Positions 1-11,362 of a DNA stretch of 64,000 nt are shown in pieces. Below the pieces are notes generated by a model. The model was not told where the DNA came from. It saw only the letters and a program-made list of their open reading frames with translations, and made no database searches. This DNA is from Cannabis sativa (Eukaryota > Streptophyta > Magnoliopsida > Rosales > Cannabaceae). How positions within the stretch are numbered: the stretch's first letter is position 1; each line of letters opens with the position of its first letter. Made by a program: the position numbers and the translations under genes. Location of the stretch: contig NC_083604.1 of the NCBI RefSeq assembly GCF_029168945.1, forward strand, positions 35,149,686 through 35,213,685. Reading direction: 5' to 3'.

Positions 1-122
1 TTTCTATAATTTTTCATTTTTCTAATTTTTTTTATACATCATTAATTATTTTTTATTACATCATTAATTTTCTTTTTATTCTCTATAATTATTTAATCTC
101 CTTTTTTTTTCTATTTTAATTT

Positions 123-521
123 GGCTAATTAGGATTTTTGCCCCTAAACTTTGATATGTACCAAATCATGCCCCCTGAACTTTTAAGGTCATTAGAAATA
201 CCCCCTGAACTATTGAAATTGTTGGATTTAAGAAGCTTTTTCAAATTTTAGTAAAAAAATCTAACATGGATGGAACTTCAGGGACCATATAATTTAGTCT
301 ATGTCAAAATTCGAGGGGCGTGTTTTGGTAGATATCAAAGTCTGGGGAGCATGTTTTAGTACATAAACAATCACTGAAATAGTAAACTTGAATAAAATTA
401 GACAAAAGTCCTTAAATCCAACAATCTTAATAGTTTAGGGAACCTTTTTAACGACCTTAAAAGTTCAGAGGGCATGATGTGGTACATGTCAAAGTTCAGG
501 GGGCAAAAATTCTAATTAGCC
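123..521. mobile_element. Foldback MITE (MULE-like) with long terminal inverted repeats
   Basis: The two ends are long inverted repeats of each other. The left arm (about 123-230) begins GGCTAATTAGGATTTTTGCC, and the reverse complement of the right arm (about 415-521) begins GGCTAATTAGAATTTTTGCC; the similarity continues for about 100 bp. The flanks carry the same 8-bp word tttaattt at 115-122 and 522-529, a possible target-site duplication, although it is low complexity. There is no coding capacity. Long inverted repeats rich in CCCCCTGAACTTT are typical of plant Mutator-like MITEs; that family assignment comes from general knowledge and is not proven here. Confidence 0.7.
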
Positions 522-571
522 TTTAATTTTTTATTCTACTTTATTTAATTTAATTAATTGATTTCTTTTAC

Positions 572-2127
572 TCTATTTTTACCCCTGAACTTTTGACACT
601 ACTTAATTTTGCTCACTAAAATATACGGTTTATTAAAAATTCTCCCTAAAATATAACAGTTACATAATTATGCTCTTTCTGTAAGGTTCTGTTATCTTAC
701 CGTTAAAAATTAGCATTTTTACCCCTGAGCTTTGACCAATACAAAATTTTACCCTATTTTATTAAAAAAATAATTGTAAAAACTATAATATTCTATTTTT
801 TAAGCAATTTTAATATTCTATTAATTCTAAAAAAAAATAATAAAAATTATTAAAAAACCTAAACTATATATAAATTAATAATTAAAAAAAATATTAATTT
901 TACTTAAAAAAAAATTAAATTAGTCCCAAAAAATATACATTGTCAAACTTTATTTTATTTATAAACACATATCTTAAAAAATCAAGCCAAAATTATTAAG
1001 AATCTAATAAATAATTTAAATAAACTAAGATTTTTTAAAGAAAAAATCAAACTTATTTATATTCATAAACTCATATCTTAACAAATAAAGAAAATAAATA
1101 AAAATATAAAATTATTTTGAAAAAAATGATAAATTAAAATAAAAATATATTATGTTTACTTAAATAAATTTACATTTTTTTTTTTTGAGAAAAATCAAAT
1201 ATACTGAAGTTTATTCCCATAAATATAAGCAGCGTTTGGTAACACTTTTGTTTTTAAATTTTTTCATCATAAAAATAAAAGTAAAATTTTTATTTTTGAA
1301 AAACAAAAATGTGTTTTATAACCACTTTTGTTTTTCAATTTTGAAAACAAAAAAATAAAATAAAAAATGCGTTCTGTAAATTTCATTTTTCATTTTTATT
1401 TGATAATTTTATTTAATTCGGGTCTGAGGCCGAGTCTAAGGTCGGGACCGGGGGTGGGTCCAAGTCCGGGAATGGGTCTGGGTTCAGTTTCTAAGGTCTA
1501 AGTTGGAGTCGGAGTTTAAAATATTGATTGAAAAAATTGTTTAAAAAAATCAGAAAATGATTTTTTTTTATTTTTAAAATTTAGATTCTTAATTAAAAAA
1601 ATGAAAAATAAAAAAAAGTTTTATAGAACTTGATTTCGGAAAATATTTTCACTTTTCTTATTTTAAAAACAAAAAACTAATTAAAAAAGTGTTACCAAAC
1701 GCACCCTTAGTTTTTACAAAAAAATTGAATTTCAATATTTTTTTTAATATCTAAATGAATTTTTTAATAAAAACTAAATAATTTTTTAAATCGCTTAATT
1801 CATTTTAAAATTTTAATTTATTTTTAATTTTCTCAATCATTCAAAACATTTTTTTTCTTGAGATATACATTAATTTTTTAAGATTTACTAAAAAAAATAT
1901 TGAATCTTTCTCATTTTTATTTTGGGGGGATATGATTTGATAATTATCAAAGTTTAGGGAATTTACAAAGACATGTGAGCATTTAAATGGAATAATGGGA
2001 CGAAACCTTACAGAAAGACTAAATTTCAGTATATGTAAAAGTTCAAAGGGAATTCTTAACAAGCCGTATATTTTAGGAGCCAAAATCAATATTGTCAAAA
2101 ATTCAGAGGGCAAAATTACTAATTATT
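572..2127. mobile_element. Larger foldback element with diverged terminal inverted repeats
   Basis: About 150 bp at 575-730 is matched in inverted orientation at about 1935-2125. Shared blocks include ACCCCTGAACTTTTGACA near 580, CTAAAATATACGG near 618 and CTTTCTGTAAGGTT near 675, each found on the opposite strand in the right arm. The 1.2 kb between the arms is AT-rich and has no convincing ORF. The arms are diverged, so the element is older than the 123-521 MITE, whose terminal sequence it resembles. A second inverted-repeat element is nested inside it at 1232-1702. Confidence 0.6.
1232..1702. mobile_element. Nested MITE with GCGTTTGGTAACACTTTT termini
   Basis: The left end reads GCGTTTGGTAACACTTTT (from 1232). 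The right end (1683-1702) is its inverted copy, AAAAGTGTTACCAAACGC. The interior is AT-rich, with a short G-rich block (about 1425-1500) built of repeated GGGTCYGRG-like words. There is no ORF of note. GCGTTTGGTAACACT-type ends are common in plant non-autonomous DNA transposons. No clear target-site duplication was identified. Confidence 0.6.
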
Positions 2128-2475
2128 CTTAGTTAAATATAAGTAATTAATTTTGTTAAAAAAATTAGAAATGATTAATTAGTTAAAAATTAAATAAACT
2201 ATATAACTGTAAATGATAACTAATAATTCACTTAATTAACTTATAAAAAGTAATTTACTTATGTTTAAAAATTAGCACTTATCAATCATTGTTTGATTTG
2301 TTTTATTTACAAAACAAATTTACTGAAAACAATATTAATGATGTGTACAAGTGAGATATGGTAATAACATTAATTTTAAAGGCTCATTTTGGTACACTGT
2401 ATTGTATAGTATTGTATTGTATTATGTTTTATTGTATCAGTATATTTAATACAAGCTATGTTTGGTATTGACTTG
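2128..2475. other. AT-rich spacer without genes
   Basis: This is AT-rich DNA with no ORF. A run of imperfect TATTG repeats lies at about 2398-2440. It forms the left flank of the Tat1 LTR retrotransposon. Confidence 0.6.
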
Positions 2476-3058
2476 TGTTATCCAAATTTTTGCAAAAGTG
2501 ACACGTAGAATCCATTGAAGAAAGTCGAGTTAATCCTTAGCTGATTAGAGCCTTCTGCCTTGGCTTCTATAAGGGGCTTCCCCGAAAGGTACATCCTTCA
2601 CAAGGCAAGGGCACGTGGAGGCTCGGTTACTTTTTCCTTTCGAGTGCGGAAAGAAAGGTGTTCCTTCTAGACTCAGAAGAAACTTGCAAAATGGTCTTCC
2701 TCATTTACGCCCATACAAGTAGCAAAAAGATTCAGAATGGGTTTTACTCCCATGCAGTGTTGCAAAAGGTCATCCCGTACTTGTCAGACCACTAAAGTGA
2801 TGACAATGTTTTTTTTGGTACAACGTAAGTTTTTGTCCCCCACATTAGGCAATAGTACGATGCATGCACACCACCATACTTGCTTATTGCCCAACGACCA
2901 TTCAAGAGGGTGATTTTTAAAGGAAAGACCTTTGGGTGACACGTATTGTACGTCGAGATGGTACCAGTCATTATCTCTACGCACTGCATGATAGAGCGGC
3001 CACAAACCAAATCGACGGTCAGATCTCTTGTAGTAAGATTGGTCGTGAAGGCATGTTG
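2476..3058 (+). repeat. Tat1 5' LTR, first part
   Basis: LTR start TGTTATCC. The region 2490-2781 is collinear with 50707-51011 (shared words such as GGCTTCTATAAGGGGCTTCC and AAGGGCACGTGGAGGCT), which identifies it as an LTR. It ends in the 5-bp target tgttg (3054-3058) used by Cop1 and resumes at 13260. The two parts together make an LTR of about 895 bp. Confidence 0.75.
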
Positions 3059-4950
3059 TGTTAGGTTATATGCCCTAAATAAAACTCCATTTCAATGTAA
3101 TCTATTTTATTCAACATCAATAAAGAAACAGAAGTATTTTTCATTCATTTGTGTATGTTTTGGTTCATTTTATCAATTGCTTGTCTAATTGATTTATAAA
3201 TTCATCTTAAACCCTTTTCACATACTTGATCATGTTTATTGTGCTGTCATCACATTGGAAAGTAAACATGACTATGTGAATAAAGTTTCCTAGATTTATC
3301 AGACACAGGGTTTTACTGATATGATAATCTACAACAAGAGTTTACTTGTATTTGGAGAAATACTATGTTCTTTCCAGAACATTGGTTAAAGTAAAGCTCA
3401 GGTTGGATGCATGGAGTATGCATCGGAAGGGACCGATATTGAACTTTGACTTAGATTTAATTAAACTTACCGTAAAATCTATTCAAGTCAATATCGCCAA
3501 GTTGATCCTAGATCAAATGATCTTAATCCTGTTATGATTAGGCTCAATCTTGAAAGGTTATTCGTGTTCTTTGATTTGTTAGTTAAGCCTACTTTTAGGT
3601 CAGGGTGATACGTACATTTTGGGAACACGGTAGTGCAATTGAGTGGGAGCGCTAGCATAAACATGGAATCTATAGCTTCTATCTGGCGAATCGTAAGCAA
3701 AGGATGATCTCCTTCGAGCTTGACCAAACGAAAATAAATGGTGGAGATCTCATTTCACATAAGCTGAAATATCATTTATACGGGGTCAAGTGTTTTAAGG
3801 ATAAAATACATAGTAGGGTGTTACGGTAATTTAATCCCTTTACTGTGTAGATCATTCATATAGAGGATCATTGATCAAATTAGGATTATAACAATGGATA
3901 ACTAATGATGTGTCTATATGGTGGAACATATAGAGCATTCTATATACCGAGAGTGCAATTCTAAGTTCTATGCGTGGATTCAATGAAGAATTAATAAGTT
4001 AGTGAATTTTAGTGCTAAATTCTTGATCTACTTATTGGAAGCTCGGTTATATAGACCCATGGTCCCCCCACTAGTTGAGATAATATTGCTTGTAAGACTC
4101 ATGTAATTGGTTTTGATTAATCAATTATAATTCACGAATTAGTCTATGTCTATTTGTGAAATTTTCACTAAGTAAGGTCGAAATTATAAAGAAAGAGTTA
4201 ATAGGGGCATATTTGTTAATTATGATACTTTGTATGGTTCAATTAATAAATATGATAAATGACAATATTATTTAATAATTATTTATAGTTATTAAATAGT
4301 TAGAATTGGCATTTAAATGATTGAATTAGGAAACTGGCATTTTTGAAAAAATCAGATACAAAAGGTGTTAAAATTGCAAAATTGCAAAAATCAAGGCCCA
4401 GTCCACCTAGCCATGGCCGGCCACCTTTATAGGTATTTTAAATTGATTTTTTCATTATTTTAATGCCATATAATTCAAATCTAACCCTAGTGGAATGCTA
4501 TAAATAGATAGTGAAGGCTTCAGGAAAATTACACTTTCTGAATCAGAAAAACCTGAGCCTCCACTCTCTTCTCTAGCCGCCACTCTCTCTCTCTCTATAC
4601 TTCCTTCATATTTCGAACCTCTCTTAGTGATTAGAGTAGTGCCCACACACATCAAGCAATACCTCAATCATAGTGAGGAAGATCGTGAAGAAAGATCATC
4701 AGCAAAGGAGATTCAGCATCAAGGATTCAGAGAAGAAGATCCAGGTTCAGATCTTGATAATACTCTGCTACATAAAGGAATCAAGGGTTAGAGATCTGAA
4801 CGGAAGGAGTCATTATATTCCGCTGCACCCAATGTAAGGTTTCTTGAACTTTATATGTGTTTAATTTATCGTTTTAGAAAGTTCTTATTTAGGATGTTAA
4901 TAAACATACTTGTGAGTAGATCTAAGATCCTGGTAAAATAATTTCCAACA
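3059..4950 (+). repeat. Cop1 5' LTR
   Basis: 1892 bp, TG...CA boundaries, same length as its partner at 11363-13254. It contains the TATA box at 4498-4507, a CT-rich 5' leader with (CT)n near 4575-4595, and the U5 end CCAACA just before the primer-binding site. Short ORFs within it on both strands recur in all LTR copies and are not supported as genes. Confidence 0.95.
4498..4507 (+). promoter_or_regulatory. LTR promoter TATA box (Cop1 5' LTR)
   Basis: CTATAAATAG lies about 1.44 kb into the LTR, just before a CT-rich stretch. The same site occurs at 12802-12811 (Cop1 3' LTR), 19441-19450 (LTR A), 30254-30263 (LTR C), 38520-38529 (LTR D) and 62199-62208 (Cop3). In LTR B it is changed to CTACAAATAG (27731-27740). 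It is the likely core promoter; transcription would start about 30 bp downstream. Confidence 0.65.
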
Positions 4951-4951
4951 A

Positions 4952-4965
4952 CTGGTATCAGAGCC
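4952..4965 (+). promoter_or_regulatory. Primer-binding site, initiator-Met tRNA (Cop1)
   Basis: CTGGTATCAGAGCC lies one base after the 5' LTR. TGGTATCAGAGC is the standard complement of the 3' end of plant initiator methionine tRNA, the usual minus-strand primer for Copia elements. Confidence 0.9.
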
Positions 4966-7900
4966 ATGGTAATTGATTTACTTGCAAGAAATTTGGACTT
5001 TAAAACGATTGTTTGTATGTTCTTTGGATGGTATCATGTTGTATTGAGTGTTATTTGATGATTGATTGATGTTTGTGAAATTTTCGTGAAAAATAATTGC
5101 GATTTTATCTCTGAAATTATTTTTATTGGATAGTATGGAAAAAATTAAGCAAGTTAGCCTTTTACAGAACTTAATTTGGATTTTATTTGAATTAGTTATG
5201 ATTTTTTGAAGTTTTGAAAAAATCGGGGCTGTGCTGATATTTTCCTGCGATCGCAGATCTGTCCGTACAGTTTCGAATTTTTTTGTTTTTCTTCAATTTT
5301 TCATGCTTTTTCATGGAATTAACTTCCAATTTTTTGTATAGTTTTGTATTTATACTATTACTATTCCTAATTCAATTCTAATTATCATTTTGAATTAATT
5401 TAATATTTTTTAAATTTAATTCAAGATATTAGTGTAATTTGAATTTGAATAGAATTAGTATTTATCTTCTTGCTTAAATATCTATCTTATTTTTAAATTT
5501 GATTATATTTTTTTTTAAATTTAAGGTCAGATTTTATAAGATATTTATAAAATCTTTTAAGATATTTTAAAATATCTTATCTTTTAAGATATTTTTAGTT
5601 ATATCTTATCTTTTAAGATTTTTTAAATCTTTTTAGATATTTTGACCTTATTTAAATTTAAAATAAGATATTTATAATCATGTAATTTTAAATAGATGTA
5701 AGATATTTTGCTAATTTTTTAAATTTTGTTATTTTATTTATTTAAATTACATTTAAAATTTGAAAAAGATATTTAATTATCTTTTCTAATTTTTTATTTA
5801 ATTTTCATTTATAAAATAACATTTAAAATTTAAAAGTAGTTAGCAAATTTTTGAAATGATATTTAGGTTGGTTGAAACCTAATTTTTCAAAATTGTAGGT
5901 TTAATTTTAAATTTAATTTTTTTTTAATTTTTCGAATTTTTCAAATTTTTTTTTTTTTTTAAAAAAAAATTTCGAATTTTTTTTTATTTTCGAAATTAAA
6001 TATTTAATTCAAAATTAAATAAATCCTACATCCAACTATCCAACTAACCTTGTTGCAGGAGTATGTGTTTTTTAACTTGTTTGTAAGTTTTCAAAACCTA
6101 TTATTACTTGATTGCAAATAGCCATGGTTACCTTTTGCCAGATCTAATGATCTGATGGCTCCCTTGGTCAAGATAATAATTTGTAACAGGTATATTTACA
6201 ATCTTCTTTCATCTGTGTATGACCTAGCAACATGATAGGACCCATCCAAAGTGTGCCTATGTGAGCCTATGTGTTTAATTTTATTATAGATGCATATAGG
6301 TTAATGTTGCTAAAATAAATTATCATAGTTCTTGATAGAATTTATTTAGGCCCATTTAGTTTTTGGGCCTATTCAATTAATAAAAGTTGTTCTTATTAAG
6401 TTTAAATTCCTCTCTTTTGGGCCTTGTGTGAGAGTTGGGAGCCATAGAAGTGGGTACGACATACTGAACCCAGCACCCCCTCACACAAACCACCCCAATT
6501 GTGAAGGCCCATTTGCCTGATTTGAATGACTGTACTAGGTTAATTACACTAGTTTAACCTAATTAAAATTGAATTAGCAACATAATTAATTTCATTTATT
6601 TTGAAATTAATTTAGAAAATCATAGTTTAAAGAATTTTATATTCGAAGCTAAACTATATGTATTTTCTTGTATTTAATTAAATATAGAATTATAACCATC
6701 TAGATTCTTTCTGGAACTTAATTTAAATTTTTCATTAAATATTCCTATTTAAGTTGATATTTAGTTATCTACAACTAACCAACTTAAATCTGAATATCTT
6801 TTTAAATTCAAAATTTTAAAATTAAGTTGAGGAATTTTAGGCATTGGTTATTAAGATTCTTTAGATATTTTTTAAGTTGATATTTTTTTCAAATATTAAC
6901 TTAAAATGGAATATTTTAGATATTTTTAGGTTAATATCTTTTTGAATAATCTACAAAATTAAGTGGTTACAACTTAATTTTAAATTTAATTAAATCTGAT
7001 TTGAAAGATATTTAAGTTGATTTTTTAGATTCTTCTAAAACAACTTAAGTGAGATATTTTCAAATTTGTTCCATTTAAATATTCGAATTTATTTTTCGAA
7101 TTTAAATAATAATTGAAAATTAATTAAAGTTGATTTTTTATTTAAACCAACTTTGATTTGTAATTTTTCATTATTATATTATGGAACTTGTTCGATATTT
7201 ATTTGAATTTATTTTTCAAATTAAATAATAATTGAAAATTAATTAAAGTTAATTTTTTTATTTAAACCAACTTTAATTTGTAATTTTTCATTATTAAAAT
7301 ATCGAATATTATGATTATACAAAATACATATATATTTTTTTAAATAATGAGCTTTTAATCAAAAGATATTCGATCTCCATTGTTGGTCTTACAATAGTTA
7401 AACTTATTCAATATAACCTCGAGACGCTAGACTTCGTCCCCCTAGGGATGGTTATTCGTTGAACACTTTTAACACCGTAAGATTTCATTTGATAAGTGTT
7501 TTGTGAGTTTTCGTCTCTATTTAGACTCTCCCCTACGGTGATTACTTAGAGATAAACTCATAGAACATGAAACAATGGTGGAAGCTCATAAAATGAGAAT
7601 AACCTTGACTCTCGCCTACCGGGACAACGTTGGATTCTCATTTTGATCGAATAAAAGGTTGCTAAAATGTTTAATTTTAGATGAGCTGACAACTCTATTC
7701 AACTAATGTTATCTTTGACTCTCGCCTACCGGGACACTGTATTTCATTATGTTGGAAACCTTGGAAAATAAACTATGTTAGATTTAGTATTTCTATAACA
7801 TATGTCATGACTGTTATTTTCTGAACTTGTGTATGAATTTTGAACCAAAACCTTACTTCTGTTTTATTGATGTGTTGTAGTGTCTATAATCCCCTTCTCA

Positions 7901-7972
7901 TTCCACTCCTAGTTAATATCTTAGCAATTGAACTTGAAGTTATAAACTCCTTGTCAGAGTAATACTTCACAT
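4966..7972 (+). other. Cop1 long leader replacing gag, noncoding
   Basis: About 3 kb between primer-binding site and pol with no ORF of 60 codons or more and no zinc-knuckle sequence. Very AT-rich stretches (5340-6000, 6550-7370) alternate with more conserved blocks: about 6040-6540 and about 7370-7770. Those blocks recur, well conserved, in the other internal regions (20925-21440 and 23085-23490; 31800-32340 and 33070-33480), while the AT-rich parts vary in length. The second block carries CTCTCGCCTACCGGGACA twice, about 110 bp apart. Function unknown; it may hold packaging, dimerisation or translation signals. A degenerate gag cannot be excluded. Confidence 0.7.
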
Positions 7973-10900
7973 ATGCTCATGATGGACTTTAAATTCCAGA
8001 AAGCAGGTAAGCTGGGAATTGTTCACTCTGAAGAGCAAATAGTTCATAACTCCATAAATCCTACTACTTCAAGCTTAGTTGAGAAGATAAGAGAAAGTGA
8101 TTCCACTTCCTCAAGTTATACTTCACAACAAAATGAACTAGCAAGAACAACAATTAACAAACGAGTAAGCAGTAATGCTTTAGTCTTCGAATAATGTGTG
8201 TTAGAGAATGATAAATCCATTTGGATTCTTGATTCTGGGTCTACAAACCATGTAAGTTGTTCATTGCAATTGCTTGAGAATTGGAATTATTTGAAATCCG
8301 GAGAGTTGAAACTTAAAGTTGGTAATGGCGAAATGGTTTCGGTTAGAGCTAGAGGAAAAGCCAAACTCAAGTTTCAAAACAGAATTTTGGAATTAGACAA
8401 TGTCTTATACATTCCAAATTTCAGTAGAAACTTGGTTTCTGTTTCATGCTTACAATTGCAACAATACAAATTAGATTTTTCGGATTCTGGTTCTACCATT
8501 TCTCGAAATGACATTCAGATTTGTGTTGCATCCATGGAACAGGGGCTTTATGTTCTTAGACCAGAAACACCATTTGCCCTACATAACGAACTTTTTAAAG
8601 TAGCTAAACCTAGAAACCACAAAAAGCAAAAGATCGATGATGATAATGAAACATATCTATGGCATTTACGTTTAGGTCATGTAGGCTTTGATAGACTCAA
8701 TAGGATAACCAATGACGGTCCATTGAAAAATGTCGTCTTAGGTGAATTGCCAGTTTGCGAGTCCTGCCTGGAAGGAAAAATGACTAAACGTTCTTTCTCT
8801 GCAAAGGGAGAGCGTGCCAAAATCCCTCTAGGGTTAGTGCATTCCGATGTCTGCGGACCTTTGAATGTCAAAGCCCGAGGTGGTTATGAGTACTTTGTCA
8901 CTTTCATTGACGATTACTCTAGATATGGACATATTTACCTTATGCATAAGAAATCTGAAACATTTGCAAAGTTTCAAGAATTTCATGCTTTGGCCCAAAA
9001 CCAATTAGGTAAATCATTAAAGATCTTGCGAACTGATAGGGGTGGAGAATATATGGATATGCAGTTCAAAGATCATTTAATTGAACTTGGAATTGAATCC
9101 CAATTAACCGCCCCTAGCACTCCACAGCAAAATGGAGTTGCAGAAAGACGGAATCGCACGCTTTTGGAAATGGTTAGGTCTATGCTTAGTTTTTCAACTC
9201 TACCTACGTCCTTCTGGGGATATGCAATTCAAATGGCAACTGACATTTTAAATGTTGTTCCATCTAAATCAATCCCTAAGACACCTTTAGAACTTTGGAA
9301 TGGTCGTACACCTAGTTTACGCCATTACAGAATCTGGGGGTGCCCTGCTCATGTCTTAAGAAAGAAAGACGGCAAACTTGAGTCACGTACTGAAGTTTGC
9401 ATGTTTGTCGGTAATTCTAAAGAGACTAGGGGTGGACTATTTTATAGTCGCAAGGATGATAAAGTGTTTGTTTCTACAAATGCCACTTTCCTTGAAGATG
9501 ACTATATTAAGAATTTCAAATCACAAAGTAAAGTAGTGTTGGAGGAAATGCTTTCAGATATAAGTCCTTCCAATGTTCCGTTCTCTTCCACACGTGAAGA
9601 GGACAATCCCACTCCCTCAGTTGAACAAACTGAGAAATCTACTACTAAAGTTTCTGTTGAGAAGACAACCGTACCTCGCCGTAGTGGGAGGGTTTCAACA
9701 AAACCTGCTCGTTATGGCTTGGATGGTGAAATCAATATGGTCGTAGGTGACGGTATTGATGACGATCCATTAACCTATAAACAGGCAATGGCTAGTCCGC
9801 AACGGAAACGATGGTCAAGTGGCATGGATTCAGAAATGGATTCCATGAAAAAGAACAAAGTCTGGGAATATGTAGACACACCTGACGACTATCATCCGAT
9901 AGGATGCAAGTGGGTTTACAAGAAGAAGAGAGGAGCTGGAGGCGAAGTCGAAACTTTTAAAGCTAGACTTGTAGCCAAGGGTTATACCCAAAGAGAAGGC
10001 GTGGACTATGAGGAAACTTTTAGTCCTGTTGCCATGCTCAAATCCATCCGAATTCTTCTCTCCATAGGCCGCCGCTTTCGATTATGAAATCTGGCAAATG
10101 GATGTCAAGACTGCCTTCCTTAATGGGGTACTTGAAGAAACCATCTATATGGAGCAACCAGAAGGTTATGTTCTTCCTGGGCAGGAAAAGAAAGTTTGCA
10201 AGTTAAACAGGTCTATCTATGGACTTAAGCAAGCTTTTCGCTCATGGAACAAGAGGTTTGATGAAATCATCAAGACCTACGGCTTTCTTCAAAATGAAGA
10301 TGAACCTTGTGTTTACCAACTCAAGGAAGACCAAATAGTAGTATTCCTGGTCCTTTATGTTGATGACATTTTGATCATTGGAAACAATGTCAAGAAAATG
10401 ACTAACATTAAGGAATGGCTCAACACTCAATTCGATATGAAAGATTTGGGTGAAGCAGCCTATGTTCTTGGTATTCAGATTATCAGAAACCGGAGGAACA
10501 GATCTCTTGCTCTCTCTCAAACAACCTACATAGACAAAGTCTTAAAGAGATTCTCCATGAACAACACCAATGGGGCAAACATGCCTTCTAGATATGGTAT
10601 TCGTCTATCTAAGGCACAGTCACCGACTGATCCTCAAGAGATAGAGGACATGGCGAGAATTCCCTATGCCTTTGTAGTTGGAAGTCTAATGTATGCAATG
10701 TTATGCACTAGACCTGACATCTGTTATGCTGTTGGAATCGTGAGCAGGTATCAGTCTAATCCAGGACAAGAACATTGGAATGCAGTTAAGTATATTTTGA
10801 AATACTTAAAGAGTACAAGGAATCTTGTGTTAGTCTACAAGGGTGGTGCTTTAAATCCCATAGGCTACACTGATTCAGATTTCCAGGCAAGTCTTGAAGA

Positions 10901-11333
10901 CAGGAAATCTACATCTGGGATGGTGTTTACTCTTGGGGGTGGAGCAGTGGTTTGGAGAAGTGCTAAAAAAACCGCGATATCGGACTCAACTATGGAAGCT
11001 GAATACATAGCAGCAGCCGAAGCTGCTAAAGAACTTGTCTGGCTAAGAAAGTTCTTCACCAGCATAGGAGTTGTTCCTGGAATGGAAAAGCCTCTGGTAC
11101 TACTCTGTGATAACAATGGAGCAATAGCAAACAGCAAAGAACCTCGAAGCCACAAGAGAAGCAAACACATTGAAAGGAAGTATCACATTATCAGAGAATA
11201 CGTGGCAAGAGGGGATGTACTAGTTGAGAAAGTTGACACAGAGGACAACCTAGCTGATCCATTTACCAAAGTCTTGGCCGTGACAGCCTTTGAAAAGCAC
11301 CGTCAGAATATAGGATTAATTGATATGTACTAA
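7973..11333 (+). pseudogene. pol: Cop1 pol polyprotein (PR-INT-RT-RNase H), one stop and one frameshift
   Basis: Copia pol that would process itself, integrate the cDNA and reverse transcribe the RNA. Visible domains in order: aspartic protease WILDSGSTNHVS (about 8219), pre-integrase zinc finger with HLRLGH and CESCLEGK (8660-8780), integrase core with HSDVCGP, LRTDRGGEY and NGVAERRNRT (8840-9160), RT with MDVKTAFLNG (10098) and YVDD (10356-10367), and RNase H with TDSDFQ, STMEAEY and DNNGAI to the normal end GLIDMY. Breaks: a TAA at 8192-8194 where the 33.9-kb relative reads TCA, and a one-base insertion in the GG at about 10066-10067. There is no gag upstream. With only two lesions the copy is young, but as written it cannot make a complete Pol. 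Confidence 0.93.
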
Positions 11334-11345
11334 TTAGTTTTATAT

Positions 11346-11362
11346 TAGTGCAAGTGGGAGTT
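11346..11362 (+). promoter_or_regulatory. Polypurine tract of Cop1
   Basis: Purine-rich AGTGCAAGTGGGAGTT lies directly before the 3' LTR start at 11363. The same sequence precedes LTRs B, C and D of the Copia array, as expected for the plus-strand primer site. Confidence 0.8.

Noticed and set aside
2784..3188. Overlapping 72-80 codon frames on both strands within the Tat1 LTR
   Set aside because: They lie inside an LTR, overlap each other and show no motif; the plus-strand one runs across the Cop1 boundary.
3346..3537. 63-codon plus-strand frame repeated at 11650
   Set aside because: Identical because the two LTRs are copies of each other; no independent evidence for coding.
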